Below, piece by piece: positions 46,061-54,934 of a stretch of 64,000 nt of DNA. The notes below the pieces were generated by a model. It was not told the origin of the DNA. It worked only from the letters and a program-made list of their open reading frames with translations, and made no database searches. Within the stretch, counting starts at the first letter, position 1. Each line of letters begins with the position of its first letter. Source of the DNA: UBA668 sp039796575 (lineage in GTDB: Bacteria > Actinomycetota > Acidimicrobiia > Acidimicrobiales > Ilumatobacteraceae); assembly GCA_039796575.1 (NCBI GenBank), contig JBDKJP010000066.1, positions 1-64,000 on the forward strand. Direction: 5' to 3'. The position numbers and the translations under genes are program-made.

Positions 46061-47502
46061 CGTGCGTCGTTGCGGAGGGCGCCGCCCCGCCACGGGCGGA
46101 ACTCGTACACGAACTGGTAGGCGAACATGGTGGGCCACCACTTCACCAGCAGTCGGTCGGCGCGCCCGACGGTGCCCGCGACGAGCGCGTGGTCGCTGAG
46201 ACCGAGCGCGTCGAGCGGCAGGCCGGTGTGCCGGAAGGCGACCTGCTCGAGCCCGGCCTCCTCGGCCACCCGGAGGAACCGGCGGCGGGTGAAGAACCGC
46301 AGGTGGGTGGCGTCGAGCACGCCGCGCTGGTCGTAGTCGAACCGGCCGGCGGTGATGCGGACCCGCGGGTACCAGTGGCTGATGTTGGGCACGCTGGCGA
46401 TGATGCTGCCATGGGCGTGCACTCGCGACGCCATGTCGCCGAGCAGTTCGGCGGGGTCGGCGAGGTGCTCGATGACGTCGGCGCCGATGACGAGATCGAA
46501 GTCGTCGCCGACCTCGTCAGGGATGCCCTGGGAGAGGTCGGCCTGCACGAATCGGCTCATCCGCTGCCGCACGCCCTCGGCCTCGGCGATGTCGACGCCC
46601 ACCACGGTGTGGCCGTCGTCGGTGAGCGCGGCGGCGAGCCAGCCGGGACCACATCCGACGTCGAGGATGCGCAGCGGCGGGCGGCCCTGCACCATCTGCA
46701 GGATGCGGCCGTGCGAGCTGTACGGCGACGGCTTGAACGCGTACGGCTCGCTGACGCGCCCGAGCCGGCCGCTGCCGAAGCCGGAACGGCCGAGGCGGTA
46801 GCGGACCGTGTCGATGACGACGTCCTTCGCGTACTCGAGGCCGTTGACGTGGCAGATCTCGTCGCCGTAGTAGGTGGGGATGGGCACCTCGACGATGTTC
46901 ATCTTCGCCGCGGCGAGCTGGAGGATGATCTCGGTGTCGAAGTCGAACCCGTCGGAGTTGCCGACGAACGGCAGTTGCTCGAGCGCGCTGACGCGGTACG
47001 CCCGGTAGCCGGAGTGCCATTCGCTGAGTTGCAGCCCGGTGAGCGCGTTCTGGGTGGTGCTGAGGATGCGGTTGCCGACGTACTTGTACATCGGCATGCC
47101 GCCCTTCAGGGCCTGGCCGCGGTGCATCATGCGCGACCCGAACACGGCATCGGCGTCGCTCTCGACGATGGGGGCGATGATCTCGCCCATCACCTCGGGT
47201 GCGTACTGGCCGTCGCCGTGGAGCAGCACCACGACGTCCCAGCCGTGGTTGATGGCGTACGTGTAGCCGGCCTTCTGGTTGCCGCCGTAGCCGAGGTTCT
47301 GCGGGTGGCGCACCACGGTGAGGTGGAAGCGCGGGTTGTTGCCGTGGTACTCCTGTGCCACGCCGTGCGTGTCGTCGGTGGAGTGGTCGTCCTGCACGAG
47401 CACCTCGGCCAGCTGCAGCTGGGTGGCGTCGGGGATGCGGTCGAGCACCGCCGCGAGCGTGGACTCGGCGTTGTACGCCACGACGAGCACGCCGACCTTC
47501 AT
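46057..47502 (-). CDS. GT2 glycosyltransferase fused to SAM-dependent methyltransferase
   Basis: A 481-residue two-domain protein. Residues 1 to about 245 are a GT2 domain (VGVLVVAYNAESTLAAVLDR, VLVQDDHSTDD, LLHGDGQYAPEVM). Residues ~255 onward are a class I methyltransferase (LRILDVGCGPGWLAAALT, then VVGVDIAE and DLVIGADVIEHL). The two are joined without a stop and without a transmembrane segment. The GT2 part resembles polyprenyl-phosphate sugar synthases. A single protein that adds and then methylates a sugar, or prepares a methylated lipid sugar, is a reasonable reading (inference). ATG 47502 overlaps the next GT2 gene by 4 nt. Confidence 0.82.
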   Translation of the reverse strand: MKVGVLVVAYNAESTLAAVLDRIPDATQLQLAEVLVQDDHSTDDTHGVAQEYHGNNPRFHLTVVRHPQNLGYGGNQKAGYTYAINHGWDVVVLLHGDGQYAPEVMGEIIAPIVESDADAVFGSRMMHRGQALKGGMPMYKYVGNRILSTTQNALTGLQLSEWHSGYRAYRVSALEQLPFVGNSDGFDFDTEIILQLAAAKMNIVEVPIPTYYGDEICHVNGLEYAKDVVIDTVRYRLGRSGFGSGRLGRVSEPYAFKPSPYSSHGRILQMVQGRPPLRILDVGCGPGWLAAALTDDGHTVVGVDIAEAEGVRQRMSRFVQADLSQGIPDEVGDDFDLVIGADVIEHLADPAELLGDMASRVHAHGSIIASVPNISHWYPRVRITAGRFDYDQRGVLDATHLRFFTRRRFLRVAEEAGLEQVAFRHTGLPLDALGLSDHALVAGTVGRADRLLVKWWPTMFAYQFVYEFRPWRGGALRNDAR

Positions 47503-48233
47503 CGCGCACCGCCGGTGAGGCTGCGCACACGGACGCCGATGGGGCTGTACCGGGCGATGCACACCACAGCGCGCACGCCGTCGCGCCAGCCGATCTTCTT
47601 GCCCTCCGCGTAGGTGCGGCCGTCGTACGAGATGCCGACCTCGTAGACCCGCACCCGCATGGCCGCCACCTTGGCCGTCACCTCGGGCTCGAACCCGAAG
47701 CGGTCCTCCTCGATGTCGATGGCCTGGATGATCTCGCGACGGAACACCTTGTAACAGGTCTCCATGTCGGTGAGGTTGAGGTCGGTCATCATGTTCGACA
47801 GCAGGGTGAGCAGCCGGTTGCCGACGGTGTGCCAGAAGTAGAGCACCCGGTGCGGCGCACCGCTCTGGAAGCGCGAGCCGTAGACCACGTCGGCGAGGCC
47901 GCGTTCGAGCGGTTGCAGCAGCAGCCCGTAGTCGTCGGGGGAGTACTCGAGGTCGGCGTCCTGCACCACGGCGTACTCGCCGGTGACGAGGCCGAAGCCG
48001 GTGCGCAGCGCAGCACCCTTGCCCATGTTGCGCGGCTGGAGGTGCACCCGAACGAGCGGATGGTCGAACTGGGCGAGGATGTCGCGGCTCTTGTCGGTGC
48101 TGCCGTCGTCGACGACCACCACCTCGTGCACCCACGGCGACTCGAGCACGCGCCACAGCAGCTCCTCGATGGTGGCTTCCTCGTTGAAGCAGGGGACCAC
48201 CACGGACAGGCAGCGGCGGGCGTGGACGGTCAC
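47499..48233 (-). CDS. GT2 glycosyltransferase (DPM-like)
   Basis: A 244-residue family 2 enzyme. It opens LSVVVPCFNEEATIEELL, has EVVVVDDGSTDKSRDIL, the nucleotide motif VVQDADLEYSPDDYG and GSRFQSGAPHR. No clear TM anchor. Close to dolichol-phosphate-mannose synthase-like enzymes. It heads a run of seven minus-strand genes (48233 down to 39501), each joined to the next by 1-4 nt overlaps, driven by the TAGCAT box at 48242. The start is GTG 48233. Confidence 0.82.
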   Translation of the reverse strand: MTVHARRCLSVVVPCFNEEATIEELLWRVLESPWVHEVVVVDDGSTDKSRDILAQFDHPLVRVHLQPRNMGKGAALRTGFGLVTGEYAVVQDADLEYSPDDYGLLLQPLERGLADVVYGSRFQSGAPHRVLYFWHTVGNRLLTLLSNMMTDLNLTDMETCYKVFRREIIQAIDIEEDRFGFEPEVTAKVAAMRVRVYEVGISYDGRTYAEGKKIGWRDGVRAVVCIARYSPIGVRVRSLTGGAR

Positions 48234-48241
48234 GGGCCGTG

Positions 48242-48247
48242 ATGCTA
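48242..48247 (-). promoter_or_regulatory. -10 box TAGCAT for seven-gene glycan operon
   Basis: Minus-strand TAGCAT ends 8 nt before the GTG at 48233. It probably drives the whole overlapping run down to 39501. Confidence 0.5.
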
Positions 48248-48261
48248 CCGGAGGTCCGGAG

Positions 48262-48267
48262 TACGGT
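48262..48267 (+). promoter_or_regulatory. -10 box TACGGT for GT39-like gene
   Basis: TACGGT ends 10 nt before the ATG at 48278, divergent to the TAGCAT box at 48242. It supports 48278 over the upstream in-frame ATGs at 48239 and 48242, which overlap the minus-strand promoter. Confidence 0.45.
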
Positions 48268-48277
48268 TGCGGCGATC

Positions 48278-49534
48278 ATGAGGGACGAGATCGACGCCGT
48301 CACCGCCCGCCGGGCGCTCTGGGCCGCGGTCGGCGTCGGCGCACTCGTGCGGGTGGTGTACTTCCTGTCGAAGTGGAGCTCGCCGCTGCTGGTGAACGAC
48401 TCGCTGTACTACGCCGGGCAGGCCCACCAGCTGCTGCGCGGCATCTGGTTCCGGGAGGTGTTCTTCCCCGAGCACCCGGGGGCCGAGCACGGTCCGCTGA
48501 CGTCGATCCTGATGGCGCCCGTGAGCGTCGGCGACGACTTCTACCGGTGGCAGCGGCTGGTCACGGTCGCGACGGGCATCGCCCTGGTGTGGGTGCTCGG
48601 CCGGTTCGCCACCGAGGTCGCCGGTCGGCGCGTGGGTGTGGTGGCGGCGTGGATCGCTGCGCTGTACCCGAACCTGTGGATGAACGACGGGCTGGTGATG
48701 TCGGAGAGCGTGAGCATGCTGTGCATCGGCTGCTCGCTGTGGGCGGCATGGCGGCTGGCGCACGCCGACGACGGTCGGGCGGCGTGGCGCGCTGCGGCCT
48801 GGTTGGGCCTCGCGCTCGGGTTGGCGACGCTGGCGCGCAGCGAGTTGGCGCTGTTCGTGCCGCTCGTGGCGATCTGGGTGGCCGTCGCCCGGCGGCGCAT
48901 CACGCTCGACTGGCGGCCGGTGGTGCTGGCCGTGGTGGCGGCCGGTGTGCTGGTGTCGCCGTGGGTGGTGTTCAACCTCGCCCGGTTCGAGCGGCCGGTG
49001 CTGCTCACCACGAACGACGGCACCACCTGGTTGGGTGCCAACTGCGATGCGATGTACCGCGGTGGCGACATCGGCGGTTGGACCATCGAGTGCATCGTCG
49101 CCGATCCCGACTACCGGGCCGACGAGGAGCCGAGCGTGCGATCGGCCCGCCATCGGTCGATGGGCCTGCGCTACGTGGCCGACCATGTCACCGAGGTGCC
49201 CAAGGTGGTGGTCGCGAGGCTGGCCCGCACGCTCGACCTGTACGGCCTGAGCGACCTGGTGCACCAGGACGTGGGGGAGGAGCGCCCGGAGTGGGCGGCG
49301 TGGACGGGCATCGTGATGTTCTGGGTGCTGGCGCTGCTGGCCGTCGTGGGCGTCCGCCGGCTGCCACGCCGTGTGTGGTCGCTGCTGCTCGTGCCGGTCC
49401 TGGTGGTGCTGTGCACGACGGTGCTGTTCTACGGCGGGCACCGCATCCGGTCGACGGCCGAACCGTCGTTGGTGGTGCTCAGTGCGGCGGCGGTGTCGTG
49501 GTGGTGGGCTCGTCGTCCCCATCGCGTGCGCTGA
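48278..49534 (+). CDS. GT39-like glycosyltransferase, polytopic membrane protein
   Basis: A 418-residue protein with about ten predicted TM helices. After TM1, NDSLYYAGQAHQLLRG and then HPGAEHGPLTSILMAP place an acidic residue and a second-loop motif typical of GT39/GT83 (PMT/ArnT-like) transferases. It probably transfers a sugar from a polyprenyl-phosphate donor on the outer face. The start is ATG 48278. Its last 56 bp overlap the 3' end of the convergent AftD gene. Confidence 0.72.
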   Translation: MRDEIDAVTARRALWAAVGVGALVRVVYFLSKWSSPLLVNDSLYYAGQAHQLLRGIWFREVFFPEHPGAEHGPLTSILMAPVSVGDDFYRWQRLVTVATGIALVWVLGRFATEVAGRRVGVVAAWIAALYPNLWMNDGLVMSESVSMLCIGCSLWAAWRLAHADDGRAAWRAAAWLGLALGLATLARSELALFVPLVAIWVAVARRRITLDWRPVVLAVVAAGVLVSPWVVFNLARFERPVLLTTNDGTTWLGANCDAMYRGGDIGGWTIECIVADPDYRADEEPSVRSARHRSMGLRYVADHVTEVPKVVVARLARTLDLYGLSDLVHQDVGEERPEWAAWTGIVMFWVLALLAVVGVRRLPRRVWSLLLVPVLVVLCTTVLFYGGHRIRSTAEPSLVVLSAAAVSWWWARRPHRVR

Positions 49535-52500
49535 GCGCGGCACACAGCACGAGCACCACGACGAGCAGCCCTGGCCGGTGCATGCGCTCGAACCAGCCGG
49601 GCCAGCCGGCATTCGCAGGCGGGCGGTACTGCACGACGCGCTGGAGGATGCGTGCGGAGAGCAGCGCCATCAGGCCGACACCGCAGAGCGCGGCGATGCG
49701 CGGTCGACGGAACACCACCACCAGCAGGGCGGGCACGACGGCGTAGACCGCGGTGCGCGGCGAGGCGACGAGCGCGGTGAGCAGCACGACGGCGGCCGCG
49801 GCGAGACCGGCATCGAGCCACGATGCGGGCGCCAGCACGTGGCGGTCGAGGCGCGGCGGTGCGGGCGAGAACGCGATGGCGTCGCGTCGGGCTGGCTTGC
49901 GGCGAAGCGCGAGGTACAGGCAGCCGAGCACGGCGAGCAGCGAGGCGACGAGTGCGGCGGTGACGGGCGTCTGCGCGTCCCATTCGATGTGCACGACGGT
50001 CGGTTCGGTGCTCGGCGGGAGCCACCACCCGTTCATGCCACCCGAGATCTGGGTGGGCGACCCCAGGTCGCCGGCGTCGGTGTGTGCGGACCAGCCGGTG
50101 TTGAACCCTTCGCCCATCACCAACCAGCAGCCGCCGGGGCACGGTGCGACGGAGGCGGTGCGCGTGAGGCGGGTGCGGGTGACGGTGACCTCGGGTGATG
50201 CGGTGTTGCTGGGGGTGGCGTCGGCGGTGCGCAGCACCACCCGGTCGATGTCGATGCCCGTCTCGAGGCCGGGCTCGGTGGTGAGGCGGTGCGTGCCGGC
50301 CTCGAGCGCGATGTTGGTGGTGCCGCACGTCGGCACGTCGACGGCCTCGCCCGCCATCAACCGGGCGATGAGGCCGTCGCTGATCTCCACCTCGAGCGGC
50401 GCGTCGTCGAGCGTGCCGAGCGCAGTGCAGAACGGGACGTGGTCGGCGACGCGGAACTCGGTGTGGCCGAGCCCGGGCGCCGTGACCTCGCGCAGTGCGA
50501 CCGGCAGGGTGACGGGCTCGGCGAACCGGCGGTCGGTGGTGCTGCGGGCGTCGACGGCGGTGACCGTCAGTTGCAGCGGGCCTTCGGGCAGGGGCTCGGT
50601 GAGCGCCACGGTGCTGATGCCGTCCGCATCGGGTGCGGGCACCGCGAGGTCCATCGTGACGTTGTCGTTCGCGACGTTGATGCCGGTGATGGTGGAGTGC
50701 AGTTCGTCGACCGGCTGCTGCAGGGTCAGCGTGTCGACGCCGAGCGGGCCGATCCGGAATCGGATCGAACTGCCGACCGCGTCGTCGAACGGTGACGTCC
50801 ACGCGGTGGCGGGGTCGCCATCGGTGGCGTACACGGCACGTGAGCCGAGGTCGCCGGTGAGACGGCGGTTGGCCACGGGACCGTCGGTGCCCTCCCACTG
50901 GTTGAGCACCTGTTCGTCGGCCCGGGCGTTCATCCGCAGCGTGACGGTGGCCTGCACGTCGTGCGCGTTCGCGGTGGTGAACTCGCGGACGAGCGAGCGT
51001 TCGGGGTCGCTGCGCCACCCGTTCAGCGGGTCGGTGCGTTCACGGGTGAGCACGACGGCGAACGGGGTGTCGGCCGGCTCCTCGTACGACGGCAGCCGCA
51101 CCACTTCGGTGTGCTCGCCGATGCCGAGCTCGGCGAACCCGACCGCGTCGCGGCCGGACGTGACACCGGTGATGGTGATGCGCAGCGCGGCACCCGGGGT
51201 GACGTCGACGTGCTGGCCCGGTCGTGTGAGCGATCGTTCGTCGAGCGCCACGTCGATCGGTCCGGCGCTGCCGGCGATGTCGGTGATGCGGACCGACGTG
51301 ATCCGTCGGTCGGTGCCGGCGGGCTGGAGGAGGGTGAGCCGCCCGTCGTTGTCGGAGATCTCGATGAAGTGGCCCACCGGGTCGGCGCGATCGGCCACCA
51401 CCCAGGCGGTGTCGGCATCGCCGTCGACGGCCATCGCGGGCCGCTGCTCGGGGCGATACGCGAACGGTTCGCCGTAGCCGCTGGCGCGCACCACGAGCCC
51501 GCTGTCGAGCGACGCCGTGGTCTGCTGCGCGGCATCGTCGACGAGACCGAACACGGGCAGACGCTGGTCGCCCTCGTCGAACCGGAGCTGGTCGCTGCCG
51601 GGACCGCCCGACTCGGTGAAGCCGGTGACGTCCTGCGAGCTCCGCCAGTGGTGTGCGCGGTCGCGGTTGGTGTCGGTGAGGACGACCATGGCCGCGTCAC
51701 CGGTCGGCCCATCGGCGGCGTAGAGCAGCGCTTCGTCGCCGTGCAGCAGTCCGGCTGCGGCGGCGTCGAGCACACCGTCGCCGCTGCCGACGAGCACGAC
51801 CACGTGGTCGCCGGCGCGGACGATCGACACCGGGTCGGCCACGGGTGCGAGTTGCACGACGGGACGGGCAGCGTCGCTGCTGCGGGCCTCGACCAGTGCG
51901 TGCTCGTCGACCATCGGGATGTCGGGGATGTTGACCACCGGGTCGCCGTACGAGACCGGGTCACCGATGTCGTCGGCCGCCAGGAGCTCGTCGGCGGCCT
52001 GGGCGGGTCGCGGTGTGCGGAACCGGTCGAACGCGAGGTCGTTGGCGAGCCACACCGTGTCGACGCCGAGGAACCTCGCCACCGGTGCCAGCGCCGCGGC
52101 GTCGAGCGTGCCGGTCTGCACACGGTCGTCGAGCGCGTAGAGCAGGTCCATCAGGCCGGCCGAGCCGAGGGGGAGCAGGTCGCGGGTGACGAGCGGCTTG
52201 GTGGTCATGCCCGGCAGCGGCGGATCGACGGTGTAGCCCCAGCGGAACGCCCCGAACTCCGAGCCGGGCAACTGCAGCACCCGGTACTCCGACGACGTGG
52301 CGGACAGGTCGTCGGCCGCCTGCTGCCATGCGGCGGGTGGGTCCTGGTCGCGTTCGAGGGCGGGGTCGACGAGGCCGCCGTTCCACAGCACCGGGAAGTT
52401 GAGGATGGCGACGGCCACCACCACGACGGGCGCCAGCATGCGGGCTCGCCACCGGGTGGCGCCCAGCGCGGCCACCAGCGCGCCGACGCCCAGTGCGAGG

Positions 52501-53636
52501 CCGAGGTTCGACATCGGGAGCGCGCGGGTGGAGCTGCGGATGGCCAGCGCCATCGCACTGCGCGAGTTCTCGGCGAGCGGCGACATGAGCGGCGACGCGT
52601 CGTCGATGGGGTGCACGCCCACCGCGAGCACGATGCCCACGAACACCAGCGCCGCAGCGAAGCGCCGTTGCGACCAGCGGGTGACGGCGAGGCCGAGCAG
52701 GCACAGCACCACGATGCCGAAGCTGAGCACGACCGCCCGTCCGCTCTCCATGTACGGCTGCGCAGCGGTGGTGGTGAAGGCGTACGGGTCGCGGATGTAG
52801 AACAGCCAGTACCCGGCGCCGCGCAGCGTCTCGGTGGAGGTGGACGTGAGCGACGTGGCCTGGAGGCTCTCGCTGTACGACAACACGTCCGCTCCCCAGG
52901 TGCCCTGCGCGCGGAGCATCGCGATCCACCACAGCGACACGCCGGCGGCGAGCACGCCGATGCGCGCGGCGGCGGCGACGGCGCGCTGCCAGGGGACGGT
53001 GCGCTGCAACACCGCGTGCGCGAGCCACAGGATGGGTGCCGGCGCGATCATCATCACCGCGGTGGCGTTGACCGCGCTGCACGACAGCAGCACGAGCGCG
53101 AGCAACGCAGGGTGTCGCCAGCGGTGGCCGCTCGTGGCGGCACGGATGGTGAGCCCGACGATCCAGCCGAGCGCGGCCCAGGGGAGCAGCATGGCCGACG
53201 TGCGCGAGAGGTACGGCAGCACGTAGGGCGACAGCATGTAGACGAACGACGCGGCGAGCGCGCCGCCACGGGTGAGGCCGAGCAGACGCGCCGTCCACAG
53301 CACACCCCATGCACCGAGGAACAGCAGCGTGCCGATCCACAGCCGGTGCGCCACCCAGTCGGGCACACCGAACTGCTCGAACACCCAGTACCACGGGCCC
53401 TGCGGCCACAGGTAGGCGATGGTCTGGTGCGGCACCCAGCCGCCGAACTGCCTTGCGTCCCACGTGAACGGGGCGTCGGTGACGAGGCGGCCCGGGTCGA
53501 GGTACAGGAACAGCTTGGTGTCGGTCGGCATCCGCCCCGGCTTGGTGAGCAGTGCCGGGACGTACGCGACGAAGGCCAGGAGGGCGAGGTTCGCCCGGGT
53601 GACGCCGGCGGTGAGCCGCGAGCGTCGTTCGGTCAC
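49479..53636 (-). CDS. aftD: Alpha-(1->3)-arabinofuranosyltransferase, AftD type
   Basis: A 1385-residue polytopic protein matching mycobacterial AftD (about 1400 residues). The N-terminal GT-C part has about eleven TM helices and the conserved PGRMPTDTKLFLYLDPGRLV, then PHQTIAYLWPQGPWYWVFEQ and VPDWVAHRLW. A very large extracytoplasmic region follows (roughly residues 420-1270), with repeated beta-rich segments resembling discoidin/carbohydrate-binding modules. The last ~100 residues return to TM helices. AftD adds branched alpha-1,3-arabinofuranose to arabinan from decaprenyl-phosphoryl-arabinose, the product of the dprE1/dprE2 module in this window. The GTG at 53636 overlaps the next gene upstream (GTGA). 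The frame stays open further upstream only by shadowing that gene. Confidence 0.88.
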   Translation of the reverse strand: MTERRSRLTAGVTRANLALLAFVAYVPALLTKPGRMPTDTKLFLYLDPGRLVTDAPFTWDARQFGGWVPHQTIAYLWPQGPWYWVFEQFGVPDWVAHRLWIGTLLFLGAWGVLWTARLLGLTRGGALAASFVYMLSPYVLPYLSRTSAMLLPWAALGWIVGLTIRAATSGHRWRHPALLALVLLSCSAVNATAVMMIAPAPILWLAHAVLQRTVPWQRAVAAAARIGVLAAGVSLWWIAMLRAQGTWGADVLSYSESLQATSLTSTSTETLRGAGYWLFYIRDPYAFTTTAAQPYMESGRAVVLSFGIVVLCLLGLAVTRWSQRRFAAALVFVGIVLAVGVHPIDDASPLMSPLAENSRSAMALAIRSSTRALPMSNLGLALGVGALVAALGATRWRARMLAPVVVVAVAILNFPVLWNGGLVDPALERDQDPPAAWQQAADDLSATSSEYRVLQLPGSEFGAFRWGYTVDPPLPGMTTKPLVTRDLLPLGSAGLMDLLYALDDRVQTGTLDAAALAPVARFLGVDTVWLANDLAFDRFRTPRPAQAADELLAADDIGDPVSYGDPVVNIPDIPMVDEHALVEARSSDAARPVVQLAPVADPVSIVRAGDHVVVLVGSGDGVLDAAAAGLLHGDEALLYAADGPTGDAAMVVLTDTNRDRAHHWRSSQDVTGFTESGGPGSDQLRFDEGDQRLPVFGLVDDAAQQTTASLDSGLVVRASGYGEPFAYRPEQRPAMAVDGDADTAWVVADRADPVGHFIEISDNDGRLTLLQPAGTDRRITSVRITDIAGSAGPIDVALDERSLTRPGQHVDVTPGAALRITITGVTSGRDAVGFAELGIGEHTEVVRLPSYEEPADTPFAVVLTRERTDPLNGWRSDPERSLVREFTTANAHDVQATVTLRMNARADEQVLNQWEGTDGPVANRRLTGDLGSRAVYATDGDPATAWTSPFDDAVGSSIRFRIGPLGVDTLTLQQPVDELHSTITGINVANDNVTMDLAVPAPDADGISTVALTEPLPEGPLQLTVTAVDARSTTDRRFAEPVTLPVALREVTAPGLGHTEFRVADHVPFCTALGTLDDAPLEVEISDGLIARLMAGEAVDVPTCGTTNIALEAGTHRLTTEPGLETGIDIDRVVLRTADATPSNTASPEVTVTRTRLTRTASVAPCPGGCWLVMGEGFNTGWSAHTDAGDLGSPTQISGGMNGWWLPPSTEPTVVHIEWDAQTPVTAALVASLLAVLGCLYLALRRKPARRDAIAFSPAPPRLDRHVLAPASWLDAGLAAAAVVLLTALVASPRTAVYAVVPALLVVVFRRPRIAALCGVGLMALLSARILQRVVQYRPPANAGWPGWFERMHRPGLLVVVLVLCAALSARDGDDEPTTTTPPPH

Positions 53637-54880
53637 GGGATGGCTCCGTACACCCCGTAGAGACCGGTGAGCCCGACCAACCCGGCGGCGCACGCCGACA
53701 GCACGTACGGCCACCAGTCGCGCCGGTCGTCGCGGGTGAACCATGCACCCGCCGAGATGAACAGCGGGAAGGCGGTGAACACGAAGCGAGGCCGTGCGGT
53801 GACGGTCTCGGGCATCACCATCAGCAGCACGATGACCGCGCAGTAGGCCACCATGAACCACGGCAGGCGGTGCTGCTTCAGGAACCACAGCAGCACGACG
53901 AGCGTGACCACCGACAACGCCGTGATGGTGTTGGTGGGCGAGGTGAGCGGGCTGGTGAAGGCCTCCCACGTGCGGCGGATGGCGGTGAGGCCGAAGCTGG
54001 TGCCCTCGCCCCACGCCTCGGTCTGCACGCGGAACCACACGCTGCGCTCACCGGTGTGGTTGCCGAGGAACCACATGAACCCGACGAAGCCGAGCGGTGA
54101 CAGCAGCGGCGCGGCGAGGGACATCCACTCGCGGCGTTCCTTGATGGCGAAGAACGACGCGACCGCGCACGCGGCGATGAGCGCGATGCCGTTGGGTCGG
54201 GTGGCGGTGCCGATGGCGGCGAACAGGCCCGCCAGCCACCAGTTGCGTTTGAGCAGGAACCACATGCACGCCGCGCCGACGGTGAGCAGCAGTGCTTCGG
54301 TGTAGGCGAACGACAGCACGAAGCTGCCGGGGAACAGCGCGACGAGGATCATCGTGCGCTCGGCCACCTGCACGTCGAACAGCTCGCGGGCGAGCAGCCC
54401 GATGAGCCAGATCGCGATGGCACCGAGCACGAGGTTGACGGCGAGCGCCGCGATGGTGTCGCCGCCGGGCAGCACGCGATCGACGGCCCGCACGACCATC
54501 GGGTAGGTGGGGAAGAACGCCGCCCGCGCGTCGGGCACGAAGTAGGTGACGTTGGGGCGCACCGAGGTGGGGTAGCCATTGCGCACGATGCGCAGGTACC
54601 AGATGCCGTCCCACGACGTGAGCACATCGAGGATGGGGCGCAGCGCGTTGCCAGGGATGGGTTTGTTCGCGTAGTGCGGGTCGGCCCACTTCGCGAACGG
54701 GAAGTCGGCGACACGCTTGTTCTCGTCGGCCTTCAGTTCGGCAGCGACGATGCCCGCGCCCACAGCGACACACAACCGGGACAGCAGGTAGACGAGGCCG
54801 GCCTTCTGCAGCGCCGCACGCCACGACCGGGGTGTCGGGGCCGGCGCCTCGGGCGCGTCGATGGAGGTGGTGTCGGTCAT
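53633..54880 (-). CDS. PIG-V-like mannosyltransferase family membrane protein
   Basis: A 415-residue protein with about nine TM helices. LTSWDGIWYLRIVRNGYP in the first loop is the WDxxWY-type motif of the PIG-V/GT76-like mannosyltransferases. FFPTYPMVVRAVDRVLPGGD, LFPGSFVLSFAYTEALLL and ATRPNGIALIAAC are further family hallmarks. It likely adds mannose from polyprenyl-phosphate-mannose to an envelope lipid or glycan. The start is ATG 54880; it and aftD form a two-gene minus-strand unit joined by a 4-nt overlap. Confidence 0.82.
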   Translation of the reverse strand: MTDTTSIDAPEAPAPTPRSWRAALQKAGLVYLLSRLCVAVGAGIVAAELKADENKRVADFPFAKWADPHYANKPIPGNALRPILDVLTSWDGIWYLRIVRNGYPTSVRPNVTYFVPDARAAFFPTYPMVVRAVDRVLPGGDTIAALAVNLVLGAIAIWLIGLLARELFDVQVAERTMILVALFPGSFVLSFAYTEALLLTVGAACMWFLLKRNWWLAGLFAAIGTATRPNGIALIAACAVASFFAIKERREWMSLAAPLLSPLGFVGFMWFLGNHTGERSVWFRVQTEAWGEGTSFGLTAIRRTWEAFTSPLTSPTNTITALSVVTLVVLLWFLKQHRLPWFMVAYCAVIVLLMVMPETVTARPRFVFTAFPLFISAGAWFTRDDRRDWWPYVLSACAAGLVGLTGLYGVYGAIP

Positions 54881-54934
54881 GGGTGTGGCGCGGATCCGGA
54901 TGTGGAGCGAGGGGACGCTAACACCACAACCGTG

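Noticed and set aside
50961..53660. 899-codon plus-strand frame opposite aftD
   Set aside because: AftD is well supported; the opposite frame is Arg/Gly/Glu-rich shadow.
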